A stretch of DNA of 64,000 nt from Cokeromyces recurvatus (GCF_025118155.1 NW_026251389.1:1364001-1428000), one strand, 5' to 3'; numbered from the stretch's first letter, positions 1 through 12,348 are shown. Made by a program: numbers and translations. The notes: a model not told the origin generated them from the letters alone.

Positions 1-1776
1 AGAGCTTAAAGGTATGGAGAGTGAATAATGAAAACAAAGTTCCTTTCGATCTTGAAATTGCCAATGTACCTAAAACTTATGGTGGTGAATATCCTGGTCT
101 TTATCTATTCTCTAGCCCGGCTCGTATGATGCGTCCCGTGAAATATCTTGGTAATGGTAAGACTGATATGATTGGTACCTTTGAACAAGTTTATATGGAT
201 ATTGCCTGTATGGATGATGAAGTTGTTCCTGGTGTAACTACTCATCAAGAAATTGCCCCCACTCATATTCTTAGTGTTGTTGCTAATCAAACACCTTTCT
301 CTGATTTTAACCAATCTCCTCGTAATATGTATCAATGTCAAATGGGTAAGCAAACGATGGGTACACCATCTACTGTTATCAATCATCGTACAGATAATAA
401 GTTGTATCGTATCCAATCTGCACAAACACCTGTTGTGAGAACCGAACTTTACAATCATTACGGTCTTGATGGTTGGCCACAAGGTAATAATGCCATTGTT
501 GCTGTTATTTCATATACTGGTTATGATATGGAAGATGCTATGATTTTGAACAAGTCAGCACATGAGCGTGGTTTTGGTTATGGTACAGTTTATAAGGCAG
601 AAACAATTGATCTCAACAGTATGCGTTCTCGTGGTGAACCAATTACATATAGATTTGGTCTTGACCCTGTTAAAGGAAAGAAATATCGTAACAAGCTTGG
701 AGATGATGGTTTGCCACACATTGGTGCCCATTTAGTAGCTGATGATCCTATTTGTTCTTATATTGATGAGTCTACAGGCAGAAATATCATCAAGAAATAC
801 AAGGGACCTGAAGATGCCTATGTTGATGAAGTCCGTATTTTAGGTGATGATTCAGGTAATGGTGAGCTTCAAAAAGTTCATATCAAGCTTCGTATCACAC
901 GTTCCCCCGTTATTGGTGATAAATTCTCATCTCGTCACGGACAAAAGGGTGTCTGTTCACAGAAATATCCAGCTATTGATATGCCATTTACAGAATCAGG
1001 TATGCAACCTGACATTATTATTAACCCTCATGCTTTCCCCTCTCGTATGACAATTGGTATGTTTGTTGAGAGTATTGCTGGTAAAGCAGGTGCTCTTCAT
1101 GGTATTGCACAGGATAGTACACCATTTAAATTCAATGAACAAAACACAGCAGCTGATTACTTTGGAGAACAATTAAGAAAGGCTGGTTATAACTATTATG
1201 GTAATGAAGCAATGTATTCTGGTATTACTGGTGAAGAATTAAAGATGGATATTTATATTGGTGTAAGTATATTTATAGTAATTGGTTAAGATATAGAAAG
1301 AAAAAGAAAAAAAGACTCAAGCATGTACATACATTTATACATCTGTTTTGTTGTAGGTCGTATATTATCAACGTCTTAGACACATGGTGAATGATAAATT
1401 CCAAGTCCGTACAACCGGTCCAGTACATAACCTTACTATGCAACCTGTTAAAGGTCGTAAGAGACATGGTGGTATTCGTCTCGGTGAAATGGAACGTGAT
1501 TCATTAATTGCACATGGTACAAGTTACATTCTTCAAGATCGTTTAATGAACTGTTCAGATTATAGTCAAGCATATGTATGTCGTCTTTGTGGATCATTAG
1601 CTTCACCCATTTGTACCAAGATAGTGTCAACTTTAGGCAATCGTCGTACATATGAATGTAAGACATGTGGTACAGCAAAGGGCATTGATTTGATTGCTAT
1701 TCCTTATGTATTCAGATATCTTACAACTGAATTAATGAGTATGGGTATTAAATTAACTTTAGGCATTAAACCTTAG
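1..1776 (+). CDS. RPA135: RNA polymerase I second-largest subunit, 3' part
   Basis: This is the C-terminal half of the second-largest subunit of RNA polymerase I, which transcribes rRNA genes in the nucleolus. The reading frame is open from the first bases of the window, so the 5' end lies outside it. One intron (1263-1356) is removed; exon 2 resumes in frame and continues through RHMVNDKFQVR. Conserved beta-subunit blocks are visible: GYDMEDAMILNKSA, GDKFSSRHGQKG, and near the end PVKGRKRHGGIRLGEMERD. A C-terminal zinc ribbon (CRLC and CKTC pairs) follows NCSDYSQAYVC. The short ending (MGIKLTLGIKP) and zinc-ribbon context fit the Pol I paralog rather than Pol II or III. Confident on family; Pol I assignment is by recalled similarity. 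Confidence 0.93.
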
Positions 1777-2150
1777 AATCTATGTTAAATATTTTTGACT
1801 TGTTGTACAATAAATGCATTTTCTTCTCTCTCTTTCTTTCTTTTTTTATTTTATTTTTTTTTTTTTTTTATTTATTTATTTCTTATTTGTATCGGTCTTT
1901 TATAGAAACAAAGGATTCTATTGGTAAATTATGCAGAATACTAATAAACATTATACAACACACATCATCTTATTTTACCCTTTTTTGCTCTCTCCTTTTT
2001 ATTTTGTTTCTTTTTTTTTTCCTTTTTATATACATATACATATTCATATTTATATGTATATATATTTGTATATATACGTATTATATTATATATTATATTA
2101 TATTATATATAATTATAGAGGAGAAACAATTGGGAAACTTCTTTACGCTA
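1777..2150. other. T-rich intergenic spacer
   Basis: Spacer between two genes on the same strand. It is dominated by T runs and TA repeats. It is open in the F-box frame, but the low-complexity F/I/Y-rich translation argues that it is untranslated leader. No other feature seen. Confidence 0.6.
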
Positions 2151-3407
2151 ATGACGAATGGCAACAAGTTTGAGCAATTACCATTTGAACTTATTTTAAA
2201 AATAAGTGAAAATTTAAGATATCCAGATATTTGGTATTTAGGTGCTTGTTCTCGTAAAAGTCGACTCCTATCTCATCAAGTACTCCAATCAAAATATCAA
2301 ATTGACTTGCTGATAGAACATGGGAAAAGTGTCTGTAGCACCTTTGACCATTTGATTCATGCTGCAGTGGCTTACTTGGAAAGACATGGAATAATCAAAC
2401 AAGATTGTAATAGATTTCTTATTGATCCTTTTGTCTTACAATCTGTCGCAAATCATATGGCTATCGCTATTAATGACAGAGTTATCCAAGCACAAGACAA
2501 AAATGATTCATTGAGTTATTTGTTAGATAAAACTTTAAGGATCATTGTTGACCATCACTTATTAGATCCTGACTTGGGTGATTATTCAATAGATAATACC
2601 AACAAGTCAACTTCTGTTGAAAGAAAACTTTTTCTTAATGATCGTGAATGGAAATTACTTCATCTGCAACCAGAGGAATCATCCTTAACATGTGTGCTGT
2701 TGGCAGATTATTTAGCAGTATTACATGAAACATTAAGCATCATATTTTATGATGCCTGCTTTTCGTCAACTCATTGTCGTTTATTAATCATGCAACTTCA
2801 ACGTCAACTTACCTCTATCCGCCTTTCTTATCAAGACTATCATATTGAACGCCTATTACCCATTGTTGAATTACCTGGAATCATGATAGATGATAAAATA
2901 ATGAATGCAGCCCTAAAAGAAAAAAGTAGAGAATTTATCCTTTTAATTCAGTTTTTATGTGCCTTGATACAAGCTGATTTACTTTCATCAAGTGATGTAG
3001 ACCAGTTTGTAAATTCACATGTTCATCGTTTCTTTATAACGCAGCCTTGTGATTTGCGTTACACTGTTGATTCATCAGTACCTGATGGTATCCTTACGAT
3101 CCTATTACGCATTTATAATAATCATCATCATAATCATCATAATCAAGAATTGACAATTAAGCATGATATAAACACTAAATATTCTTTTTCTTATCTTTGG
3201 AAACTTTGGCTTAATGAAATCCAATTAAGACTTCAAGTTTTACTGGATATTTTGCGTTTTCTAATTATAAAGAATATTGCTAATAGCAATAGACGACATG
3301 GAGTTGAACATATTACTGGTTTACTCGAAGAAACTATTCATGCTCTCTCAATAACTTCAACAATCTATAAAACTGCTTCTTCAACAACATTGACAAATTC
3401 AACATAA
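2151..3407 (+). CDS. F-box-like protein
   Basis: Predicted 418-residue protein. The first 45 residues (FEQLPFELILKISENLRY then DIWYLGACSRKSRLLS) have the spacing of an F-box, the motif that docks proteins to Skp1 in SCF ubiquitin ligases. The rest has no repeat or catalytic motif that I recognise; it is leucine-rich and probably helical, with a His/Asn-rich low-complexity stretch around residues 322-330. I chose the ATG at 2151 because upstream in-frame codons come from a T/TA-rich leader. No intron is needed. The partner substrate is unknown; the F-box call is moderate and the remainder hypothetical. Confidence 0.65.
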   Translation: MTNGNKFEQLPFELILKISENLRYPDIWYLGACSRKSRLLSHQVLQSKYQIDLLIEHGKSVCSTFDHLIHAAVAYLERHGIIKQDCNRFLIDPFVLQSVANHMAIAINDRVIQAQDKNDSLSYLLDKTLRIIVDHHLLDPDLGDYSIDNTNKSTSVERKLFLNDREWKLLHLQPEESSLTCVLLADYLAVLHETLSIIFYDACFSSTHCRLLIMQLQRQLTSIRLSYQDYHIERLLPIVELPGIMIDDKIMNAALKEKSREFILLIQFLCALIQADLLSSSDVDQFVNSHVHRFFITQPCDLRYTVDSSVPDGILTILLRIYNNHHHNHHNQELTIKHDINTKYSFSYLWKLWLNEIQLRLQVLLDILRFLIIKNIANSNRRHGVEHITGLLEETIHALSITSTIYKTASSTTLTNST

Positions 3408-3564
3408 TATATATATATATGCCTATTATATGGAATGCGTTTAATATACATACATACATCCATGCAAATATATATATATTTATTTATTTATTTATTTATT
3501 TATCTATTTATATATAAAGAAAAAAAAAGGGGGGAAGGGAATTCACATAGTCTGTATACTCTTC

Positions 3565-5420
3565 TCATGCTAAGGGAGATATAAGTAAGCTCCATTTTTT
3601 AACAAATCTATCAATTCTTGGGCATTCAATAACCATTATAGAATAATATGAATTTAGAAAGGCCTTTACTACAAATGACAAAGCTTCTTTTGATTTCTGT
3701 ATCATTTCTTCATTTGAAATTATCACTTTATTTCCAAAGTAAAGGACAGTACAAGCCACTGATAAGACATCGATCAACTTTTTGGTTATATATATATAGA
3801 TAGATATATAAGTAAATAAATAAGATGATATACATATATATATATATGTGTGTGTGTGTGCGTTTATTTTTTGCTTACTTGTGGTAAAGTACAATAATCT
3901 TTTTCATTTAATAAAAGTTGAATGACTTGAATAAATCCATAAGCTGCATTCATACTACTATAAAGACCTCGTTCGACTTTTTCATTCCCTTTATTTGTGG
4001 CTTGGTCATTAAAATAATCTGTCCATTCTTGTTGTCTATCAAGGATAGACCCCCATCTAGTTTGATCTTCTTCAAATCCTTTCAACATATGCTGCTGATG
4101 CAATCCCAACATGTTTGTAAAATAGAGAGCATGAAGTCTCAACGCTAACTGATCCTCAAGCGTATACTCATTAGAAGACGGTTGACGTTTATATAAAAAT
4201 GTCTTTAGATACTTTGATCTCCAACGATTTAAGCGTTCATGTGAATGACTTAAATTTGAGGATGAGGCTAAAGTCGTATTTTCCTTTATCGTTGCATAAG
4301 AAGTGGCTAAGAGGATATGTAAACCTTTTATTCTGAACTTGGCTGCCTTTATAGAGAGTTCGTCTTCTTTAGCATGATGGTCTCTCGTTTGAATCCTTTT
4401 TAAAGATGCTTTTACATCACAATATCGAATAGTAGTAGGTGATTGATGAGTATGAAACTGATTCGTTGAAAGTAAAGCAAACGACCAATCTAAATCTGTC
4501 ATCCAGACAAAGAGTCGATGCAAATCTATGTCTTCTTTATTAAATGATGATGATGATGATAATAAAAGTTCCATTTGTCTTTGAGCCAAGGAAAACAAAT
4601 TACGCGCCTCTCCTTCGTATCCAGATGTCATTAAATATTGATACATAATAACAAGTGTTTCAACTGTGATGACATCTATAGAATCAAATTCGACAAGTTC
4701 AAAGGCAACCTTGTAAGCATCTTTAGCTAAGGACTGCATAAGAAGGCTATACATACTAAATCTCTCAGGATGACAAATCAAGGCATGTAATGAACTATAA
4801 GCATAGATAGCACATAGATAAGCTCTTTGCTTTATCGATAACTTTTGAAATCTGTCTAATCGAGACTGTAGACGTATGGGTGAGATACAGCAATTAAAAT
4901 AAATATCTATCAAGAGATCAAAAATAAAGTCAGGATAAGTCCACTCAAGTCGTTGATAGATTACTTCTTGATCATCATCATCATTATTATTATCAACATT
5001 GCTATTATGTAATGAAGTTATAGTTGGGCTATGAAGATCGTGGTAAACAGATCTTGTTGTTGAAGAGAAAAAGCTATTCTCTGTAAAACACGATGAAGAT
5101 GAAGATCCAAATGTGAATAAAGTTGGCTTAAAGGGTGCTTCTAATTCACTTGCCACAGGATCTGGAAGTTGGTTTCGAAGGTCCATGAGAGCTGAATAGA
5201 GTTCACTTAAGGTTTGAATATTAGTATCGAATTCAAATATAGATGCTCTTTTTCTCTGTGTCGTCCATCCATTAGGTAATTTTATAGTAGATTTATGATT
5301 AAAAAAGAAGTCAATAGGTGTTTCATGATTGGCGATAGAGTATGCCTCTGCAGAGTGTGAAGGGGGATTTTCAGTCGTATTTTCACTTTCCATTGTCGTA
5401 TCTAAAAATGAGGATAACAT
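3565..5420 (-). CDS. Fungal regulator-like protein without visible zinc cluster
   Basis: Two exons: 5420-3880 and 3777-3565, joined after a CAA codon, for a protein of about 580 residues. Residues about 160-290 (helical, with a YPDFIFDLLIDIYF start and an AYLCAIYAYSSLHALICHP stretch) resemble the middle homology region of fungal Zn2Cys6 transcription factors. No Cys6 cluster was found in the protein or just upstream on the same strand, so it may be a cofactor-type regulator or a factor that lost its DNA-binding domain. Residues 150-160 are Asn/Asp-rich. A second ATG nine codons in is an alternative start. The donor is GTAAGC; the intron is TA-rich. Function is inferred only from fold-like similarity. 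Confidence 0.55.
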
Positions 5421-5458
5421 ATTACTTTGCTTTAATTGATTGTTTTTAACATCTACAA

Positions 5459-5494
<36 letters not shown>

Positions 5495-6204
5495 AATACT
5501 TTTTAGTAATCTCCCTATTATATCTTCATTATGTATTCTTATTTTGTATGACTTACCAATTCTACTCACTATCATTATTTATGAAACAAAAAAAAAGGGA
5601 AAGGGGAAAGAAAAATCAAATAAAATAGAAATGTAGTTGTACTTGAAAATTCAAATTTCTGCATTATTTATATCAACTAATTATGAAACATTTTTCCTCT
5701 GTGTACCTGAAACTATTTCTTAAAATAATGGCTTTCGTCTCGACTTTACACCTCAAATGCTAGCTATTCAGGTTGATAAATAAAAAAGTAACAAAAAGGC
5801 ATGTCTTCAAAATGTTGGCACTATATCTCTTTATTATTACTATTATTATTATTATTATTTTTGTATTACTGGGGAATATTATTAAATATTAGTCAATGCT
5901 TATTTCTAACAAAAATATATATAGTCTTGTCATTATTTTAATAATACAAGATATAGTAATATGTAATGAGTTTAATTTAATATTTATTTAATAGCAATAG
6001 TATAAATTAGTGTGTCAGCTAAAATACTACTATTTAACCTGTATAGTGATTAAAGATATTTATATAACGAACTTTTATTACAAAATATACAAATGATATT
6101 TTTACAAATATTATATAATTTATTAGATTTTTTATTCTTCATATTTATATATGTATACATATATGTATTGACTCTTTTATACTAAATCTGGTCTTTTTCT
6201 TCTT
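5421..6204. other. AT-rich intergenic spacer
   Basis: About 780 bases between two minus-strand genes: the leader of the regulator-like gene (TA microsatellite at 5460-5491, a second at 6330-6358 within the neighbouring intron) and the trailer of the multicopper oxidase. I looked for an upstream zinc-cluster exon on the minus strand and saw none. Confidence 0.6.
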
Positions 6205-6324
6205 CTAATATTTTGAAGGTAGCATATTATCATTAATTAACTCTGGAGCTTCTTCTAATACAGCCATCATACCCATAAACATATGAGGCGTAACATGACA
6301 ATGTATAGCCCATATACCAGGATT

Positions 6325-6361
<37 letters not shown>

Positions 6362-8167
6362 GTAGTTAGAACTATTTATATACGTAAACATAATCATACT
6401 TACAGCAATAATTCGAATCTTTGACCAACCGCAACCACGATGCTTTTTGTCTTTATTATTATTAAGAATTTCTTCGTCACTATCTACATATACTAGAGTC
6501 AAATCTTTAGCTATAGGAGTAGGTACGTTGCGTATATGTCCATCCCGTTTTTCTATATATTCACCATGTCCATAAGCAATCTCCCAATGAAAGTGACCAT
6601 GTGTATGCCATGGGTGATAACGACAATTATCATTATTATCCAGAGTTGTTTGAAGAACAATGTCTACAATCTCTTGAGACTGTAGAGGATACGTCTTAAG
6701 CACAGAGTCATAACCAGTAACTCGATCTCTATTACGGGGATTTGGCAGAGGTCTAGTTTTATTTAATACATCATATAAAAGTACGCTTGTATGGCCGCTG
6801 TCTTCAGTATGTGCTTCATTATTTACATACCAGTGTGTGATATTATTAATGCTCTCTGTTGAAGATCGAAGTAGGATTGTCCTATTACTTTTCACTTTTT
6901 TTGATGCAATATGATCAACACCATAATAAGGTACTAAATGATTCCAATACCAATGGTGAGTATCATCGGCTGGAAAAACTGGTTGGTTCTCCGGGGCCGA
7001 AATGATTCTTGTACCTGAACGTTGATTCGTTTGAGGATTAAAATACCAAGCCTTAAAAGAGCTTGCCTTTTTTTGATATCGCATAATAGCATGCCCATTT
7101 GTCATTCTAATGTTAGAATCAACTAACCGTCGTTGGATATTAATACCATAATCTCCTGGAGCTTGGTCAGTTGTAATAAGAACAGAGAATCGCTGAGCTG
7201 GAGATACCTCAAGATAATCAACTTCATAGGGTTTCACATAATTGCCATCAACTTCAATGACCTTCATTTTATGACCAGCTAAAGCAAAGCCTATAGTACG
7301 GAATATTAACCCACCAATAATACGAAGACGCAAAGTTTTTGAAGGCTCAACTGGAATAATTGCATACCCTTTACAGGAATTATCAATATCAATTTCTTCA
7401 TTGTAGATACCTTGGCCGTTGATCAAGATTGTATCCGCATCAATGAGTCCCGCAAAATTAGTGCCTAAGAAATACTCTTCAAATTGACCGGTATCTGCAT
7501 GAAACCATTCGCTAATTAGAAGGGTATGCTCATCATGATATTTGAAAGGACCATCTTGTACCATTGCCTTATTACGATGATTTCCTTTTTTATAAATAGG
7601 AGAAGATTTGGGGACGGCCCTTTCAGATTCATAGACAATGATAGCACCATATACACTCATTTCCTTAAGACCAACATGAGCATGATAAAAGTAAGTACCT
7701 TCCTGATTTACGACGGTAACGTCGTGTAAAAAGCATTCACCTGGAGCAATTGGTCTTTGTGTTAAATAAGGAACACCATCTGAACCGGGAGATCCTATTT
7801 GAAGAATACCGTGCAAATGAACAATAATATCCCAACCTACACCACCATTAATGCGCGTATCAGGTTCAATATTGTTACATACATTCAATAAAACGCGATC
7901 TCCCTTCACTAAATAGATTGGGGTTCCGGGCAAACGATTGTTGACCATAAGAACTGAGGATTGATGATCAGAGCAGTCTGCATTGTATCTTTTACTTGTA
8001 ATATTTAGTTGATAGTAACGAGTATGTGGATACTTTTGATAGCTAGTAGTATTATTATTATCTTTAAGGTTACCAATGGCATCGGATATATGAATACTTA
8101 GAAATAAAAGTATTAAAAAAAGACAATACTCCAATGCCTTTTTAATACGCATATCTTCTGGCAACAA
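6205..8167 (-). CDS. Secreted multicopper oxidase (laccase/ascorbate-oxidase-like)
   Basis: Two exons (8167-6404 and 6327-6205) give 628 residues. A hydrophobic N-terminal segment (about residues 11-30) looks like a signal peptide, so the enzyme is probably extracellular. All four copper-binding blocks are present: HLHG (117-120), YHAHVG (161-166), HPWHTHGH, and, in the small last exon, HCHVTPHMFMGM (597-608). That last exon is essential because it carries the type 1 copper Cys and distal His. Ten residues after the Cys the axial position is Met (608), which in this superfamily tends to mean a lower redox potential than Phe/Leu laccases. Such enzymes oxidise phenols, ascorbate or metal ions with reduction of O2. 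Substrate cannot be told from sequence. It is transcribed divergently from the bZIP gene. Confidence 0.88.
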
Positions 8168-8445
8168 AGGAACGTTTGTATAAGATTATTATTTCTTATT
8201 GTATATCATTGTCTTTATATACTCCTTGTTGAAAAAAATTATTGATTTTTTTTGGTACCTTATTCTATTTATTTCTTTCATGTTATATTTAGATATCTTC
8301 TTTAATTTTTAAAGGTTCTTGTCAAAATCTGGTTTTATGCAATAGAAATAAGACACGGATAAATTATTTCCTTTTTTAAATTGAAACAATTACCGAATCT
8401 TGTAAAAGTTTTATTCATTTTTTTTTTCCAGCCATTATCCACAAA

Positions 8446-8486
<41 letters not shown>

Positions 8487-8502
8487 TTAGCGGACATAAC
8501 TA
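8168..8502. promoter_or_regulatory. Divergent promoter region
   Basis: Shared 335-base intergenic region between the multicopper oxidase (minus) and the bZIP gene (plus). A T tract of about 35 bases (8451-8485) sits just before the bZIP start; such poly(dA:dT) tracts typically exclude nucleosomes. No specific operator recognised. Confidence 0.5.
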
Positions 8503-10155
8503 ATGAATGAAAATGTTATTGGAACCTCTTCTTCTCTAGAGGCTATGGACTTGTCTAATGAAGATGAATATACCTCTATAAATGAACAAAAGCAATCACC
8601 ATCATTGGAAAAGGATGAATTTTCAACTCAATCTGCACAATTTCCATTACCATCACAAAATACTATTCCCACTTATTCAAAAGAGTCACCTATAAAGATT
8701 AGAAAGAAGCCAGGAAGAAAACCTAATCCTGCTTCACCTGCACTTCGAAAAGCACAAAATAGAGCAGCTCAAAGAGCATTCAGAGAACGTAAAGAGCGAC
8801 ACATGAAGGATCTGGAAACGAGCATTCAAGACATTAAAGCACAACGGGATAAATTATTGCAAGAGAATCAAAAAATATCAAGTGAAAATGAAATTCTGAG
8901 AGCTGAAAACTGGTATTTAAAAGGCATCGTATTATCATTACAACTTGTCTGTTTACAGCATAATCTTGTAATTCCTCAACATTGCCCTCATGTCAACCAA
9001 CAAACACTTTCTGTTATAGCTCAATCGATTCCTGAATCGATCGCTTCATATTTAAATGTAAGCTCTAAGAATCAGCTGAAAATATCACAAAATATGCAGA
9101 ATGATAGTCATGACTGTTTTCAACAACAACAGCAGCAGTCTCAGCGGCAACAGTCTCAACGCTTTCCAAATCAACGATTGGCTACAGGCTCAATTATCAT
9201 TACACAGGATGGAGTGCATACTGTAAATGATCATTTATCAAAAGCACCACAAACTTCACGAACTAATAATAGCTGGTCTAATCAAACTCAATCCATATCA
9301 CCATTAACAACATCTTCTTTTGAACAACAACAAAGCACTATTTATAACTCATCAATAGCTAACTCAAGCAATACACAAGGGAATATACAAGATGAATTCA
9401 ATAATATGCCTTCTCTATCACCTATCAGTTTAGCTGAGTCAGATGATAGTAGATCTTGTTCACCCCAGAATACATTTAGTCCTGAAATCCTTCAAGAAGT
9501 GCATCCACCTCACCCTACTGCTACTATGCTTCCAAATGAGCCTATCACTTCCAACTTAGCAGCAATTCAGACGTTACGTCTTCGTCTAAGATTACAATCC
9601 GCTTGTGTTCGTATGAAATCTGTATCTTTTGCCATTCAGCCTACCTTATTACAGGTAAATTTGTTATTTTTTTTATCATACCTACACGTATAAACTAATA
9701 TTTATTTTATTTTATTTTTCGCACATAGCTTACAATTCCACATGATCCTAGAATTGATTTAATCCCAACTCCTCATATGCGTGATAGAATGATTTTATAT
9801 AGAGATTTATTTGATTTGGATGATTGTTTCCGTTGCTTATTATCAGGTTCAGTATTCCATGGAGGAGATCCTGCTGTGGCAGGCAATTGGCAATTACCTG
9901 CTGAATTCTTTGAGAAATATTGGTTCCTTACTATTGATTATAATTTAAGAAGATATACAAATGAATGGAGAAAGAAACAAGGCTTAAAAGAAATACCTGA
10001 TTTAAATAAGGATGAAAATTTAATGTCATCTGCAGCAACAACGCCATCACCACCGCCACCACCACCACCGCTACTACCACAACAACAACTCACTTCATTC
10101 AATGAGCCATTTAATCTACAATATTCTCCACCACAGCCGCCGATGTATATGAATC

Positions 10156-10205
<50 letters not shown>

Positions 10206-10487
10206 GCAGCAGCAGCAGCAGCAGCAGCGGCAACTACTACTAACACAGTGCCAGTAATGGCATTAAATTATGAAAATAAAATCAACCAATTCACTGCATA
10301 TGACGATGAATTATCAAATTATTTTGGTTTACAATTAAATATGAATACTTCTTCACAATCAAACCAAGAACAAATGTCTCATATTACACCGGTTCAATTA
10401 ACAAATAGTTATGGAGTTTTTAATAGATCAACAGGATTAAATAATAACGCTGTCTTTTCTCAGAACAATTCAACTAATCTATTTTAA
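8503..10487 (+). CDS. Yap/Pap1-type bZIP transcription factor
   Basis: Two exons (8503-9654 and 9729-10487) encode about 636 residues. The basic region lies near residues 68-105: a KKPGRKPNP lead-in, then RKAQNRAAQRAFRERKERH, the Yap/Pap1-type signature, followed by a leucine zipper. Exon 2 carries a second conserved block (DPRIDLIPTPHMRDRMI ... NWQLPAEFFEKYWFLTIDYNLRR) like the DUF3425 region found after bZIPs in filamentous fungi. Between and after these are Gln-, Ser- and Asn-rich stretches plus a Pro run, a Thr run and an Ala run encoded by CCA/ACA/GCA repeats near 10040-10230. No clear Cys-rich redox domain like Yap1's is visible. It is a nuclear DNA-binding regulator; target genes are unknown. 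Confidence 0.88.
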
Positions 10488-10665
10488 CATTGCTTTTCCT
10501 CTTCTTTCTACCCCCACCCCCATCCCTCTTATTACTTCATTCTTATTACATTGTTTTGTATGTATTACTTATTTGATAAAGGCATTTTGTTTTATAACTT
10601 TAAATTTTAGTGGTTGCCCTTTTTTTATTTTGTTTTTTCAACATGAACTGTTTTAGACAATAAGG

Positions 10666-10696
10666 GTTGCTACGGCAGATCGGTTTCCATAGCAAC
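10666..10696. promoter_or_regulatory. Two RFX-type X-box-like sites upstream of RAD51
   Basis: GTTGCTACGGCAGA (10666-10679) and GTTTCCATAGCAAC (10683-10696) both resemble the RFX/Crt1 X-box GTTGCCATGGCAAC, the second at 12 of 14 positions by my count. They lie about 200 bases before the RAD51 start. In yeast, Crt1 represses DNA-damage genes through X-boxes. Regulation here is inference. Confidence 0.5.
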
Positions 10697-10751
10697 AATT
10701 TTAATCTCAGTGTGTTAAATTTGATTGGTTTACATGTTATTTTAATTTAAA

Positions 10752-10759
10752 GGCGCGAA
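10752..10759. promoter_or_regulatory. E2F/MBF-like motif upstream of RAD51
   Basis: GGCGCGAA stands out in AT-rich DNA about 135 bases before the RAD51 start and resembles the G1/S element GCGCGAAA. Single motif, so low certainty. Confidence 0.35.
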
Positions 10760-10891
10760 CTGAAGTATTCTTTCTTTCTTTTTTTTTTATATATCTATAA
10801 TATAGTCTTCTTCATTCATTCATCGTACATAGATCTCTCTCTCTTTCTCTTTTCTACTACAAGTAAAAGCCATTTATACTTAATATTGAAA

Positions 10892-11164
10892 ATGTCACAA
10901 ACACAAAGCGATGAAGAAGATGCCGGTTTCTTGAAAATTTCTAAGTTAGAGGTAAATAAGCAAGATCAAGTTTATAGATAGGAAAAAAAAAAAAAGAGAT
11001 AATAATAGGGTTCGATTTAGGAAACTGGAATTTCAGCAACTGATATCAAGAAGTTAAAAGAGGGAGGTTTTTATACAGTTGAGTCTGTTGCTTATGCACC
11101 CAAGAAAGCATTACTTGCAATTAAAGGCATTTCGGAAACAAAGGCTGATCGATTACTTGCAGAA

Positions 11165-11208
<44 letters not shown>

Positions 11209-12130
11209 ATTACAGTTGAAGCGATCTATTTTTTTATTTCTTTAACTGACCTTTTTTTTTCCTTCCTTTATTAGCTGCTAAAATTGTAAATTTGGGCTTT
11301 ACAACAGCTATGGATGTGCATCAACGTCGACAGGAAATTGTTACTATTACTACGGGTTCTAGAGAACTCGATCGGATTTTAGGAGGTAACAATTACTTTT
11401 AAAAAAAAATGTGTTTTGTTATTGACTTTCAAAAAAAAAAAAAAAAATAGGTGGTATTGAAACAGGATCAATTACAGAACTATTTGGTGAATTTAGAACG
11501 GGTAAAAGCCAATTGTGTCATATGTTAGCAGTTACTGCGCAGTTACCAATTAGTATGGGAGGTGGACAAGGTAAATGTCTTTTTATTGATACCGAAAGCA
11601 CATTTCGACCCAGCCGTATTTTATCAATTGCGGAAAGATTTTCTTTGAATGGTGAAGAGACGCTTGATAATATCGCCTATGCAAGAGCCTACAACACAGA
11701 TCATCAGACATCACTTCTTGTTCAAGCAGCTGCTATGATGTCAGAAGCTCGATTTTCTGTTTTGATTGTTGATTCAGCCATGGCTTTGTATCGTACAGAT
11801 TACGCTGGTCGTGGTGAATTAGCAGCTCGTCAAATTCATTTAGCACAGTTTTTGCGACAATTACAACGTTTAGCAGATGAATTTGGTGTGGCTGTTGTGA
11901 TTACGAACCAAGTAGTAGCTCAAGTTGATGGCGGCGCATCTATGTTTAATCCTGATCCAAAGAAGCCTGCAGGTGGAAATATAATTGCTCATGCCTCATG
12001 TACCCGATTATATCTTCGTAAGGGGCGTGGTGAAAATCGTATATGTAAAATATATGATTCACCTTCGTTACCTGAAAATGAATGCACTTTTGCTATTTTA
12101 GAAGATGGTATTGGTGATGCTACTGAGTAG
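10892..12130 (+). CDS. RAD51: RAD51 recombinase
   Basis: Four exons (10892-10951, 11021-11165, 11275-11385, 11451-12130) give 331 residues, near the usual 340 of eukaryotic RAD51. It forms nucleoprotein filaments on single-stranded DNA and catalyses strand exchange in homologous recombination. Visible features: N-terminal helix-hairpin-helix lobe ([24 protein letters not shown]), linker motif GFTTA (the FxxA polymerisation motif), Walker [10 protein letters not shown], Walker [11 protein letters not shown], loop 1 [15 protein letters not shown], and loop 2 region [23 protein letters not shown]. The AQVDG and YLRKGRGE stretches are RAD51-like rather than DMC1-like. Intron 2 starts with a long A run. 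It is followed 218 bases on by a paralog on the same strand. X-box-like sites lie upstream. Confidence 0.93.
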
Positions 12131-12348
12131 TTTTTTTTTTTTCTAATAGAGAGTTAAATATATCACATCTATTATTTTGTATATGTTTTTTTTTATCTAT
12201 TTACTATATTTATGTGTATTTTTTTTTTCGATTATTTCCAACTTTTTTTTTTTCACCCTTTTATCTTCTATTTCATCGCATTTATTGAATAACATTATAA
12301 TAATAATAATAAAACCACTCCATTTATATTAAGTGTATACGTAATAGA

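Noticed and set aside
105..482. Minus-strand ORF over the Pol I subunit
   Set aside because: It is a shadow of the strongly conserved plus-strand RNA polymerase frame.
1782..2150. Extending the F-box protein to an upstream start
   Set aside because: The added residues come from T and TA repeats (runs of F, I, Y) and look untranslated.
9938..10246. Minus-strand Val/Ala/Gly-rich ORF
   Set aside because: It is the complement of the CCA/ACA/GCA repeats in the bZIP gene.
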